Counted from the first letter of the stretch, positions 1 to 8,193 are shown. The stretch: 64,000 nt of DNA from Planctomyces sp. (GCA_016795105.1 JAEUIH010000007.1:62001-126000); one strand, 5' to 3'. The notes: generated by a model from the sequence alone, not told the origin. Numbers and translations: made by a program.

Positions 1-138
1 AGGGAGGCTTCTTTCAAGACCGCGAATATCCTTGAACCTCAGTTCATGGACTTTGGTGCCCAGGGGTGGAATCTCTGCCGCATTCTCAGCCGGGCTGACA
101 AATAAACCTGCCAGCATCAACAGTACAGAGCAGCCCAT
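1..138 (-). CDS. Redoxin-like secreted protein, N-terminal fragment
   Basis: This is the first 46 codons of a gene running off the left edge of the window. It begins at an ATG with an in-frame TGA two codons upstream, so the start is well bounded. The protein opens with a short hydrophobic export signal (LLMLAGLFVSPAENA). The mature part then begins with LGTKVHELRFKDIRGLERSL, which resembles the lead-in of AhpC/TSA redoxin domains in planctomycete redoxin/cytochrome c proteins; the gene at 13076-14965 has a comparable opening. The catalytic cysteines would lie outside the window, so the function is inferred from this lead-in only. It follows the lipoprotein gene at 192-743 on the same strand with a 53-base gap, so the two may be co-transcribed. 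Confidence 0.6.
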   Translation of the reverse strand, partial: MGCSVLLMLAGLFVSPAENAAEIPPLGTKVHELRFKDIRGLERSLP

Positions 139-191
139 AGGTCAGTACCCTTTGATTTTTGCGGACGACGACTTTGCGTGCCTGATGGAAG

Positions 192-743
192 TCATTCGGG
201 CTGTTTTGGCTCAGTCGGAGCATCCTCATCGACTACTCGACTTTCCATGATTCGAATTCGATCAACCTGACGAACCCAGCGCGCTCGACGCTTCTCTCCT
301 GGAACAATGATCTGAAACGGACCGGTTGCCTCGTCGAGCGGCTGACCGTTCTTTTCATCGGCGAGCAGAATCAGTCGGTCGGTGAATTCCGGATCAAATT
401 CGCACAGAGCAAACACAACGCGATACTCGTCCTTCGCCTTGACGGCCACAAAGCATCGCAGGGCTTCATCGCGAAGTTCTTCACCAAGTGGAGCCTTGAC
501 CTGTGTCAAGAGATGATGGACGGCAACTCCCGAATACTTAATGACCTGACCGCTCCGATCTTTGACCTCCAGTGATGTCCTGGGAAACTTCTTCAAGTCT
601 TCAGCAGTGACCGTGATTGCCGAATCGTCCAGCGCCACGACCTGAAGTGATGCGGTCTTTGTTGGTTCATCAGAGACCGCCGCAGAATTGCACGCTGTTA
701 TCGGAAGGAACAGCGCAACGAGAAGTACCAATCGATGAACCAT
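192..743 (-). CDS. Lipoprotein with molybdopterin-oxidoreductase-like fold
   Basis: This 183-residue protein has a lipoprotein signal: a hydrophobic stretch ends in ITAC, so Cys18 would be the lipidated residue. The rest resembles the small single-domain relatives of the sulfite-oxidase molybdopterin-binding fold. The visible pieces are a segment on a local 'principle' (LKKFPRTSLEVKDRSG), a ligand-pocket region (YSGVAVHHLLTQVKAP) and a C-terminal GPFQIIVPGEKRRARWVRQV. Cys residues are present near the position where the metal cysteine would lie (ALRCFVAV), but I cannot prove cofactor binding. Such proteins are usually anchored on the periplasmic side. It sits downstream of a persulfide cluster on the same strand, but a decayed gene separates them. 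Family call moderate; reaction unknown. Confidence 0.65.
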   Translation of the reverse strand: MVHRLVLLVALFLPITACNSAAVSDEPTKTASLQVVALDDSAITVTAEDLKKFPRTSLEVKDRSGQVIKYSGVAVHHLLTQVKAPLGEELRDEALRCFVAVKAKDEYRVVFALCEFDPEFTDRLILLADEKNGQPLDEATGPFQIIVPGEKRRARWVRQVDRIRIMESRVVDEDAPTEPKQPE

Positions 744-805
744 AGTGAAATCAGCCTGCGTCAGAAGATCAATTCGATTCAGTAGTCCATACTACGGAAG
801 TTACT

Positions 806-1182
806 TTATGTTGCAACCGCAGATTCGGATTCTCCCATCGACATATACTTCCCAATGTATGCCGGTTCTCCCATTCGTTTCAACAGATCAAGCTGCAGCT
901 CCAGCCAACTCATTTGCTTTTCTTCTTCCAGAGCAATTCGTTCGAACAGCTGTCGAGAGCCAATGTCGCTCTCTTCGGCAGCCTGTTCGTCAGTGAGATC
1001 CGTTTCAAATATCTCCTTTAATGGCTTCGCGCGAATAGGCGGCCTCGCAAACTCCATTCACGGCTCTCCCTTCAAATCCCCCATTCATCCAGAACGCATG
1101 CGTGCAGCTGGTACTGGTGAGCGGCCCTCAGTTCCATGGAAAGGGCAGATTGCAGGTTCTTCAGCGTATTGACTCTGGCCAT
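806..1182 (-). pseudogene. bfr: Decayed bacterioferritin
   Basis: Two pieces of one bacterioferritin-type gene lie in different frames. The first (1072-1182) encodes 36 residues ending LHACVLDEWGI and then stops at TGA. The second (806-1057) carries the family C-terminal half: PPIRAKPLKEIF, then GSRQLFERIALEEE and LELQLDLLKRMGEPAYIGK. Compared with a normal bacterioferritin of about 156 residues, roughly 25-30 residues are missing after DEWG (the helix with a ferroxidase glutamate and histidine). About a dozen are missing between LTDEQAA and ESDIGSRQ. The frame also changes between the pieces. Loss of core ferroxidase helices makes a working iron cage very unlikely. The 83-residue second piece could still be translated from its own ATG. 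Confidence 0.75.
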
Positions 1183-1284
1183 TTTGACATCTTCTTGCCG
1201 TTAGATCCCGTATTTCTAAGAATGCGCATTATAGCAAGTACATGCAACCTCGCAGCATCCCATGCCTGATCAGACGGAAATGTT

Positions 1285-2715
1285 TCAGTTGGCACACGTG
1301 ATCATTGAAACAGACAACTCGACCGGCAATCCGGTGGCAGTCCATGCAAGGAAGCCGCCGGTCATGTTGACCAGTCGAGTGAATCCGGCAGCCTGAAGCA
1401 GGCTGACTGCAATTGCCGATCGGGCACCACTCTGACAGTGAACGATGAGAGGCTGATCGCGATTGAGTCTATTCAGTTGTTCTGGAAGGCGACCAAGAAA
1501 GTAGTGCTCGGCCTGTCGAATGTGGCCCTGCTTCCATTCATCGGTGGACCGCACATCGATCAGCGTGGTTGCCCCGGACTCAATCGCAAGAGCAAGATCT
1601 GCGGGCGTTGACGTTGAATACACCTCAGTTGCCAGACCGGCGGCCCTGATCGCATTCACGTCGAATCCACCAGCAATCTGTTCAACTCCAATCTTGTGCA
1701 GAATGCGGGCGGCTTCTTCAAGTGCATCTGCCTCACAGATCAGCCAGACAGGCTTGCTATAGTCGAGCAGCCAGCCCGCCCATGCCGCAAGCATTCCAAT
1801 GGGGATGTTGACGGTGCCTGAAACATGTCCTTCAGCAAACCGTGGTGACGGTGAAATATCCACTACGTTTCCCTTAAGAATCGCACCCGCCAGACCTGAA
1901 ATCTCCAGCATCTTGTGTTGATGCCCTGCGCCGAGAACAACTGGTCCGACCTTATTCACGCGTTTCATCACCGCAAAGTACTTTGGAGCCTCGGGCTGGT
2001 CTGCAAGGATGTACTCAACAAAGTCCGCTTCATCTGAATATTGCAGAGCAGGATTGAAGAGCTTCTCGTAACCGACCGTCGATGATGGAATCGCTCCCAG
2101 CCCTTTTCCACAAGCGCTGCCAGCACCGTGGGCGGGCCATACCTGAAGATAATCAGGAAGTGCGCGGAATTTGCTGACCGAACGGAACAGCTCGCGAGCT
2201 CCAGATTCTGCTGTACCGGCGATTCCGGCGGCTTCTTCGAGGAGATCCGGACGACCAATCGACCCAACAAACACAAAGTCCCCGGTAAAGATGCCCATTG
2301 GTTTGTCCGCTCCACCTCCCTGATCCGTCAGGAGAAATGAAATGCTCTCCGGTGTGTGACCTGGTGTGTGCATCACATCGAAGCGAATGTTGCCGATGAG
2401 GAAATGATCGCCGTCATGCAGCAGTTGGTGCTGATAAGCTTTCAGAAACTGATACTTCCATTCAGGCGGTCCTTCGTCGGACACATAGAGTTTTGCATCA
2501 ACACGATCCGCAAGCTCTCTCGCACCGGATACATAGTCTGCATGAATATGTGTCTCCGCAGCGCCGACCAGCTTTAGTCCCTCGCGTTTCGCTGCCTCAA
2601 GGTATTGGTCGATGTCTCGTCCGGGATCGATGACGATGGCGGTTTTCGCACGCTGACATCCGACAAGGTACGACGCGTGGGCGAGGTTTGAGTCATAAAA
2701 GTATCTGAGCAGCAT
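1285..2715 (-). CDS. Persulfide dioxygenase-like MBL hydrolase with two rhodanese domains
   Basis: This 476-residue protein has an N-terminal metallo-beta-lactamase fold of the persulfide dioxygenase (ETHE1/Blh) type. It carries HIHAD at 56-60, TPGH at 117-120, GD at 145-146 and a later WPAHGAGSACGK. The residue after the HxHxD is Tyr, not His, as expected for a single-iron site. Two rhodanese domains follow. The first lacks an active cysteine, while the second keeps one in IVHCQSGARSA. The likely role is oxidation of glutathione or low-molecular-weight persulfide to sulfite and sulfur transfer, in the cytoplasm. The start used is the ATG at 2715, where homology begins; the reading frame stays open far upstream but is antisense to tauE there. 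It ends the sulfur cluster with a 65-base gap after the exporter. Confidence 0.88.
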   Translation of the reverse strand: MLLRYFYDSNLAHASYLVGCQRAKTAIVIDPGRDIDQYLEAAKREGLKLVGAAETHIHADYVSGARELADRVDAKLYVSDEGPPEWKYQFLKAYQHQLLHDGDHFLIGNIRFDVMHTPGHTPESISFLLTDQGGGADKPMGIFTGDFVFVGSIGRPDLLEEAAGIAGTAESGARELFRSVSKFRALPDYLQVWPAHGAGSACGKGLGAIPSSTVGYEKLFNPALQYSDEADFVEYILADQPEAPKYFAVMKRVNKVGPVVLGAGHQHKMLEISGLAGAILKGNVVDISPSPRFAEGHVSGTVNIPIGMLAAWAGWLLDYSKPVWLICEADALEEAARILHKIGVEQIAGGFDVNAIRAAGLATEVYSTSTPADLALAIESGATTLIDVRSTDEWKQGHIRQAEHYFLGRLPEQLNRLNRDQPLIVHCQSGARSAIAVSLLQAAGFTRLVNMTGGFLAWTATGLPVELSVSMITCAN

Positions 2716-2780
2716 GAGTTCACCTGACTTTACGATTATTGCGTTGAATTCGTGGAACCGTGATTCTGAGATCCATGACT

Positions 2781-3623
2781 TCAAACTGAGTTCCTGATGA
2801 CAACGAAGACGGCAACCAGCAGTATTGATATCGCGAATACTCTCTGAAGCATCGAAGCGGACAGTCGATGACTGATGGACTGACCGGCCCAGAGACCGGC
2901 AAGACCACCAACGACGAAGAATGCTGTTGTCTGCAGATTCAGGCTTTGTCCGGCAACCACCTGAGAGACGATCCCGGAGACACTTACCAGCGAAATGACC
3001 ATCAGAGACGTTCCAACAGCTCTGAGCATGGACATTCCGCTGAATACAATGAGCGCCGGAACAATAATGAAGCCGCCACCCACTCCGAACATCCCGGAAA
3101 GGACGCCTGATGCGATCCCAATCAACAGCAGCAGCCGTGCACAGCGACTCGTCAGAATCAGATTCCCGGTCGCGTCTCGCTGGCAACTCGGTCCGCCGTC
3201 AACTGTCGGAGAAGACAGCGGTTCACATCGATCCGCAGGCACACAATTCACTGCTGTTGGTTTCGTTTGCGATCCCTGAAGCCACATTCGGACTGCAATC
3301 ACCAGCATCAATACTGAAAACAGGAACATCAGCAGCGCTTCAGGGATCTGAGCTGCTATCCAGGTGCCCAGAGGCGCTCCTGTCATGCCGGCAAGTGCAA
3401 ACAGAAGTCCCGTGCGGATCTCCGCTTCACCCTTTTTCCATTTTCCGAGGAACCCAACGAACGACGTCATGCCGACTGAAACCAGAGAGATCATCACTGC
3501 CTCTCGTGCAGGCAGGCCCATCCCGTACGCCAGCAATGGTACAGCAAAAATTGCTCCACCACCGCCCGTCAGTCCCAGCGAGAGTCCTACGATTCCGCCA
3601 AAGATGATACTGAGAATGGGCAT
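2781..3623 (-). CDS. Sulfite exporter TauE/SafE family protein
   Basis: This 280-residue polytopic membrane protein shows the two internally related halves of the TauE/SafE family. The first half begins GIVGLSLGLTGGGGAIFAVPLL and the second has SGVLSGMFGVGGGFIIVPALI. Between them lies a hydrophilic loop (about 115-160) with several Cys residues and Asp/Pro-rich sequence. The family exports sulfite, sulfoacetate or related organosulfur anions across the inner membrane. Its position between two persulfide dioxygenase-rhodanese genes points to sulfite export: the neighbours would make sulfite from persulfide and this protein would remove it. Spacing is 65 bases to the downstream gene and about 150 to the upstream one, which holds a short tandem repeat. 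Confidence 0.9.
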   Translation of the reverse strand: MPILSIIFGGIVGLSLGLTGGGGAIFAVPLLAYGMGLPAREAVMISLVSVGMTSFVGFLGKWKKGEAEIRTGLLFALAGMTGAPLGTWIAAQIPEALLMFLFSVLMLVIAVRMWLQGSQTKPTAVNCVPADRCEPLSSPTVDGGPSCQRDATGNLILTSRCARLLLLIGIASGVLSGMFGVGGGFIIVPALIVFSGMSMLRAVGTSLMVISLVSVSGIVSQVVAGQSLNLQTTAFFVVGGLAGLWAGQSISHRLSASMLQRVFAISILLVAVFVVIRNSV

Positions 3624-3671
3624 GTGACGCTTTTCTATTCAACAAGGGCCATTGCGCTTAGTCAAAGTACC

Positions 3672-3751
3672 TGGCAAACGCAACGTTCGGCAAACACAGT
3701 GCTCGACAAACACAGTGCTCGGCAAACACAGTGCTCGGCAGACGCGAGCAC
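3672..3751. repeat. 16-bp tandem repeat, five degenerate units
   Basis: Five consecutive 16-base units fill most of the gap between the persulfide dioxygenase gene (ending at 3773) and tauE (starting at 3623). The three central units (3688-3703, 3704-3719, 3720-3735) read CGRCAAACACAGTGCT and differ at one base. The outer two are diverged (TGGCAAACGCAACGTT and CGGCAGACGCGAGCAC). No reading frame of interest runs through it. It may be a slippage-prone spacer in the operon; I see no terminator T-run. Confidence 0.85.
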
Positions 3752-3772
3752 TGCGTCACACTGGCAACTGCG

Positions 3773-5212
3773 TTAAATCGTGACGGGTTCACAGATTTTT
3801 GTGCCGCATGTGAGAGTATGCTCGGGGACCGTTGGCAACTTTGTGGCGATCCAGGCTTTGATTCCGCCAACCATGTCAGAAACATTCGAACGACCGACCT
3901 GAGTCAGAATACTGCACGCAATAGCGGATCGATAACCTCCTTCACAATGCACCACAACAGGCCGGTCTGTCGGAATCTCGCTGATCCGCTCACGCAGGTG
4001 AGTCAACGGAATGTTGTATCCGTTTGCAAGATGAACGATTCCAAATTCCTTTTCAGATCGAACATCCAGAACAAACGGTGCCGCCGTCGACTCAGACTGT
4101 TCAGCGAGTGCTGCAGCCGTGATTCGAGCGACAGTGCGAATCAGGTCCGGACGAGAACTTAGAGCCTCCATGCCGTCTTTCAGATACCCTACGGCATTGT
4201 CAAAACCAATGCGACCAAGTCGCATGACTGCTTCCTGCTCGTTGTCGCCATCTCCGATTACGACGATCGGTGCATCGTGACTGAGAAGCGAACCCGCCCA
4301 CGTCGCGTACTTCCCTTTGAGGCCGATGTTGATCGATCCAGCCAAAGAAGCTCCCTCGAAGTCGGCGGCTTCTCGAACGTCAACCAGCTGAGCGCCCTTG
4401 TCTCGAAGTCGCAGAACTTCATCCAGACTCAAAGCCTTCAGGGATGACTGCATGGAGTTTGCAAGGTCGGGACGTTCCTGACGATTCCGAATCGCATCAT
4501 AAACAAAGTAACCCGGCGCCTCGGGCTGTTCGCTGGTAACCAGATCTCTGAACTGTTCAAAAGGCATGGGCTGAAGAGCGTAATTGAACTTCTTCTGGTC
4601 CCCGATCGTCGAGACCGTTTCTTTGCTCAGGAACTTGCCACACAATGACCCGGCCCCGTGTGCAGGGTAGACCAACGTAGAGTCCGGCAGCTGCCGGAGT
4701 TTGCCCAAAGAGTGATACAGCATTTCTGCAAGTTCGTTCGCGGTGACTCCAATTGATGCCAGAAGGTCAGGACGGCCGACATCGCCAATGAACAGCGTGT
4801 CACCGGTTAAAACAGCGTGAGGAATCGTCTCACTCTGTGACTTGTCAAACACAAGCAGAGAAATCCCCTCAGGTGTATGTCCCGGAGTTTCCATGGTTTG
4901 AATTTTCACATCTCCGAACTCGATGACATCTCCATCCTTCAATGACGTGTGATCAAACTCCGCCTGAGCTCTTTCACCCAAACAAATTCTTGCCCCTGCC
5001 TGGTTTCTCAATTCAATGTGGCCGGCCAGAAAGTCAGCGTGAAAGTGGGTCAGGAACACATATTTGATCGAATACCCGCCAGCCTTCGCGTCCGCCAGAT
5101 ACTGTTCAATGTCCCTCTGAGGATCCACGACTGCCGCGGTTTTCGTTTTTTCATCGGCAATCAAATAGGACGCATGTGCCAGGCAGCCAAGGTAATATTG
5201 TTTGAGTAACAT
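3773..5212 (-). CDS. Persulfide dioxygenase-like MBL hydrolase with two rhodanese domains
   Basis: This 479-residue paralogue of the gene at 1285-2715 has the same architecture: a persulfide dioxygenase fold (HFHAD at 56-60, TPGH at 109-112, GD at 137-138, YPAHGAGSLCGK) followed by two rhodanese domains. The residue after HxHxD is Phe, again fitting a mono-iron enzyme. The second rhodanese keeps a cysteine in VVHCEGGYRSA, while the first has none in the loop (VVIGDGDNEQEA). The true start is the ATG at 5212 (LLKQYYLGCLAHASYLI), because the two paralogues align from there. Tandem related copies flanking a sulfite exporter suggest either different substrates or dosage. It probably belongs to one transcript with the rhodanese upstream (85-base gap). 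Confidence 0.88.
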   Translation of the reverse strand: MLLKQYYLGCLAHASYLIADEKTKTAAVVDPQRDIEQYLADAKAGGYSIKYVFLTHFHADFLAGHIELRNQAGARICLGERAQAEFDHTSLKDGDVIEFGDVKIQTMETPGHTPEGISLLVFDKSQSETIPHAVLTGDTLFIGDVGRPDLLASIGVTANELAEMLYHSLGKLRQLPDSTLVYPAHGAGSLCGKFLSKETVSTIGDQKKFNYALQPMPFEQFRDLVTSEQPEAPGYFVYDAIRNRQERPDLANSMQSSLKALSLDEVLRLRDKGAQLVDVREAADFEGASLAGSINIGLKGKYATWAGSLLSHDAPIVVIGDGDNEQEAVMRLGRIGFDNAVGYLKDGMEALSSRPDLIRTVARITAAALAEQSESTAAPFVLDVRSEKEFGIVHLANGYNIPLTHLRERISEIPTDRPVVVHCEGGYRSAIACSILTQVGRSNVSDMVGGIKAWIATKLPTVPEHTLTCGTKICEPVTI

Positions 5213-5297
5213 TGAGAATCTCCATCGAAGGTTGTGAAGTCGGTCCGGTGACAATCCTGCGAATTCAAGCCGCACTCCTGGGTGCGGGCCAAATCGC

Positions 5298-5885
5298 TCA
5301 GCCACAGCATGTTGGACTGGTATTGGTGGAACAGTTCTTAACAGGTGCGGCCGAAGCAGACTTGCCAACCTGATTCCACGGCATACGAGCAAGAATCATG
5401 GCCATGCCGCATGTGTCCGTGATACCGGCAAACATCAGACCTGCTCCCACGAAGCCGGAAAGCACAGCCCAATATGGATGCACGAAACTCAAAACTGCTC
5501 CCGTCAACGCCATGAAACCAGCCACAATCCGCACCTGACGCTCAAGCGAGATGGCCTTCTTCCCTCGTATCACGGGATAGCCAGCCTGATCCCATGCCAA
5601 AGTCCCCCCTTCGACATTGACGACGTTTGTGCAGCCCGCGGCCTGAAGCTTCTCGCAGGCCTGCTTTCCACGACTTCCGGAACGACAGATCACGTACAAA
5701 GGTGCCGACGTCGGATGGCCTGCAAGCACGGAGCCAGGATCAAGATTCTCAAGCGGAGTGTTTCGGGCAATCGGCACATGGATCTCGCGGAATTCTGCCG
5801 GCGTTCTCACGTCAATCAGGTCCACGTTGTCACCAGCCTGAATTCGGTCCTGCAACTGCTTCGGTGTAATTACGGAAATACTCAT
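5298..5885 (-). CDS. Rhodanese with C-terminal membrane domain, YgaP-like
   Basis: This 195-residue protein has a rhodanese domain at about 1-110 with active-site Cys67 in VICRSGSRG. A DUF2892-type region of two hydrophobic segments follows (about 117-160), the architecture of E. coli YgaP. The tail ends with several cysteines (VKNCSTNTSPTCCG). The family moves sulfane sulfur at the inner face of the membrane. It is the first structural gene after the ArsR regulator at 5951-6307. An RBS rich in AGGAG precedes its ATG, and three AATGTCG motifs sit just upstream, so control by that ArsR protein is likely. The cysteine-rich tail is unusual for YgaP and could carry or accept sulfur; that is inference. 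Confidence 0.88.
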   Translation of the reverse strand: MSISVITPKQLQDRIQAGDNVDLIDVRTPAEFREIHVPIARNTPLENLDPGSVLAGHPTSAPLYVICRSGSRGKQACEKLQAAGCTNVVNVEGGTLAWDQAGYPVIRGKKAISLERQVRIVAGFMALTGAVLSFVHPYWAVLSGFVGAGLMFAGITDTCGMAMILARMPWNQVGKSASAAPVKNCSTNTSPTCCG

Positions 5886-5905
5886 TGCTCTGCTCCTTGC
5901 ACCAA

Positions 5906-5930
5906 AATGTCGTAATGTCGTGAAATGTCG
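5906..5930. promoter_or_regulatory. Putative ArsR operator, three AATGTCG copies
   Basis: AATGTCG occurs three times (5906-5912, 5914-5920, 5924-5930) immediately upstream of the rhodanese gene, and a related AATGTGTCGACATG lies upstream of the ArsR gene itself. The shared word and its placement at both promoters suggest the binding site of the local regulator. No binding data; inference from repetition and position. Confidence 0.5.
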
Positions 5931-5950
5931 ACCTGTTATGCCAAAAAAAG

Positions 5951-6307
5951 TCAGTACGTTTGTTCCTGTTCTTCCAGACCGGAAGTGTTCAAAGGTTTGA
6001 GCCCAACACCGAACCGATCCTCAATACAGCACAGGATGTTTTTCAGGTGCGGTTCGGAAACACGATAAAACACCTGACGCCCATCCTTCTCACTGGTTAG
6101 AAACCCACACCGCTGCATCAGTCGCAGATGCTCTGACGCCATCGCACTTGGCAACCCGCATGCTGCTGCAAGTTCACCGACCGGAAAATCGCCCTGGAGC
6201 AGCATCTGAACCATCCTTAAACGGTGCGGATGAGCCAATGTCCGCAGACATTCGGCCGCCTGACCGAGCGATTCCAGTTCTGTGAGCTTTAAAGCGCTGA
6301 GTGCCAT
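5951..6307 (-). CDS. ArsR-family regulator, likely persulfide-responsive (BigR/SqrR-like)
   Basis: This 118-residue winged-helix repressor has the ArsR core (LRTLAHPHRLRMVQMLLQGDF, then ELAAACGLPSAMASEHLRLM as the HTH, then GRQVFYRV as the wing). Cysteines occur at the end of the first helix (AAECLRT), in the HTH (AAACG), before the wing (QRCG) and near the C-terminus (NILCC). Sulfur-sensing ArsR proteins such as BigR and SqrR use a cysteine pair, and this gene heads a persulfide dioxygenase/TauE/rhodanese cluster as BigR does. The ATG at 6307 is preceded by AAGGAGG at good spacing. Autoregulation is suggested by the TGTCGACA palindrome just upstream. Sensing of persulfide rather than metal is inferred from context. 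Confidence 0.85.
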   Translation of the reverse strand: MALSALKLTELESLGQAAECLRTLAHPHRLRMVQMLLQGDFPVGELAAACGLPSAMASEHLRLMQRCGFLTSEKDGRQVFYRVSEPHLKNILCCIEDRFGVGLKPLNTSGLEEQEQTY

Positions 6308-6339
6308 GTCGTGCCTCCTTGCATTAATATATCGGAATG

Positions 6340-6347
6340 TGTCGACA
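6340..6347. promoter_or_regulatory. TGTCGACA palindrome upstream of ArsR gene
   Basis: A perfect 8-base palindrome sits about 33 bases before the ArsR start codon and shares the TGTCGAC word with the cluster at 5926-5931. It is flanked by AT-rich sequence (TTAATATAT). It is a likely autoregulatory operator, unproven. Confidence 0.4.
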
Positions 6348-6483
6348 TGTCAATGAGTGTTTCTGAGATTTTTGGCGAATCGTCGAAACGAAGCGAGCGA
6401 GCGACCAGCCATTCGTCATGCCAAAGATCCGAATTGTCCCGGAAATCGGTTGATGATTTCGCCAGCGCGCTCCCAGCGTGATT

Positions 6484-6643
6484 GGTGACCACGAAATACA
6501 CGAAAGAACCGCAGGGGGTTAAGAGTTCGGGATAAGGCAAAAGAATGGGGACAGGAGAATGGTCGAGTCGTGCATTCTTCTGCCCCCATTCTCTTGTCAA
6601 ACGAGAACACTTTGGGGCTGTGTTCGCGGTTTTGTGTTCGAAA
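6484..6643. repeat. Dispersed intergenic repeat, copy 1
   Basis: About 160 bases here closely match 22707-22874, both intergenic. Each copy starts with ACCACGAAA/ACCACAAAA-type sequence followed by ACACGAA and GAAAGAA. Each contains a long hairpin (6542-6592 here), with arms beginning AGAATGGGG and ending CCCCATTCT around an 11-base loop, and ends in GGGGCTGTGTTCGCGGTTTTG-like sequence. The hairpin arms are 20 bases with two mismatches. The region from 6348 to 6828 holds no convincing gene. I see no open frame shared by both copies, so this looks like a non-coding REP-like or MITE-like element. Confidence 0.8.
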
Positions 6644-6828
6644 CCACGAACGCTGTCGTTGAGTGATCTCAGCCCGTCGTGTGATTGTTTGAACCGTTCT
6701 TAGATTTCCAGGTTCTCCGTATTTGCGAAAGCAATTGCGTGTGCGCCTCATCAATGTCATCTACAATTGCTGGCTGTATGCATCGAGCCGACCTTTCATT
6801 TATCGACAACATCCAAAGGTCTGAAGTT

Positions 6829-8193
6829 GTGAATCACCGCCTAAGCGCATGGTATCGGGCTTTACTCTGTATTGCCTTTGTTCTCACAGATGATGGATCG
6901 CTTCAGGCTGGAGTTGAAGTGACGGCCGAGTATTCGAGCGGCCGTACACATTTTCAATTTGAAGGGATTCCGTTGCCTGCCGTGAATGACGCGGGAGCAA
7001 CCGGGAAGTGGACGATTCTCGCTGGGCGAGTTGATGCAAACTCCGGGGGGCTGGATTCTTTGTCTGATGGACGAGTGCCGACCAGCGAAGACCAGCCTTC
7101 AGAAAACTTCTTCTTTGCTGCTGGTACTGAAGGAGGGATGCTTGCACTTGATCTTGGTGAACCTCGCGAGATCTCAGAAATCGTTACCTACTCCTGGCAC
7201 TCCGACAGCCGTGCACCACAAGTGTACTCGATCTATGGCGCAGCGGGCTCTGACGAGGGGTTTGCACTTCCTTCGTCCAAAGAGATGGTCAACACTTCGA
7301 CCGGCTGGATGAAGCTTGCAGATGTGGATACCAGGCAGCCGGATCGTGTTGGAGGACAACAGGCGGCAAGAACCGCGGATGCAACAGCACCGTTGGGAAC
7401 ATTTCAGCATCTCCTGTTTGTGGTGAGCGCAACTGATAAGGGCAATCGATTCAGCCACACGTTCTTCAGCGAGATCGATATTGTTGTGGGGAATGGCGAC
7501 GAACTTCAGAGGATTTCAAAACCGGAACTCCGCGAGATCAGGTTTTCCACACCTGATGAGAGCTACCATTTTACGATCGACGTGACTCAGGCTCTGGAAC
7601 TTGAACAGTGGTCAGACGCCGAGTTGAAACCTGTGATTATCGAGTGGTATCCCAGGATTGTGTCAATGTTACAAAGTGAAGGATTCGAAGCCGCTCATGA
7701 CGTCCGTTTTCAGTATCTGCGTGATGCAGAAATGAAGGGTATACCAGCCTATGCCTCGGGCAACACGATTTCAATGAACGCTGAATGGTTTCGAGGTCAA
7801 CTGGACGGCGAAGCGCGGGGAGCTGTTGTCCATGAAATGGTCCACGTTGTGCAGAAGTATCCAGGTCGCAGTCGCAGAGCTCGAGGGATGAATGCACCGC
7901 CGGGCTGGATTGTTGAAGGTATCCCGGACTACATTCGCTGGTTTCTCTATGAACCGGAAACCGGTGGAGCAAAAATGTCAGCTGAGCGACTGAAAATCGC
8001 AAAGCATGATTCGAGCTATCGGACGTCCGCCAACTTCATTGACTGGGTCAATCGCAATCATCCGCTGGATGGAAAGTTTCTCGAACGACTGAACGCTGCC
8101 GCACGACAGGGAAAGTACTCCGCCGAGACATGGAAGGAACTAACCGGAAGAACCGAACAGGAACTCGCTGATGATTGGCGCTCTGGACGGTGA
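6829..8193 (+). CDS. Secreted BSP-family metallopeptidase with discoidin-like domain
   Basis: This 454-residue protein matches the plant basic secretory protein (BSP) peptidase family in its C-terminal half. HEMVHVVQKYPG supplies the HExxH zinc motif, and WIVEGIPDYIRW follows with the downstream glutamate region. The N-terminal half has a beta-rich stretch (GGMLALDLGEPREISEIVTY and SHTFFSEIDI) resembling a discoidin/F5-8C-type binding domain. I chose the GTG at 6829 because AAAGG lies 9 bases ahead and the protein then begins with an export signal (LSAWYRALLCIAFVLTDD). The frame is open to an ATG at 6685, but that would bury the signal. The substrate is unknown; extracellular or periplasmic proteolysis is likely. 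Confidence 0.82.
   Translation: MNHRLSAWYRALLCIAFVLTDDGSLQAGVEVTAEYSSGRTHFQFEGIPLPAVNDAGATGKWTILAGRVDANSGGLDSLSDGRVPTSEDQPSENFFFAAGTEGGMLALDLGEPREISEIVTYSWHSDSRAPQVYSIYGAAGSDEGFALPSSKEMVNTSTGWMKLADVDTRQPDRVGGQQAARTADATAPLGTFQHLLFVVSATDKGNRFSHTFFSEIDIVVGNGDELQRISKPELREIRFSTPDESYHFTIDVTQALELEQWSDAELKPVIIEWYPRIVSMLQSEGFEAAHDVRFQYLRDAEMKGIPAYASGNTISMNAEWFRGQLDGEARGAVVHEMVHVVQKYPGRSRRARGMNAPPGWIVEGIPDYIRWFLYEPETGGAKMSAERLKIAKHDSSYRTSANFIDWVNRNHPLDGKFLERLNAAARQGKYSAETWKELTGRTEQELADDWRSGR

Noticed and set aside
2716-3186. N-terminal extension of the first persulfide dioxygenase frame (open to 3186)
   Set aside because: It is antisense to tauE, lacks protein-like composition, and the family homology starts at the ATG at 2715.
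5213-5392. N-terminal extension of the second persulfide dioxygenase frame
   Set aside because: It overlaps the rhodanese gene and adds no recognisable sequence; the two paralogues align from the ATG at 5212.
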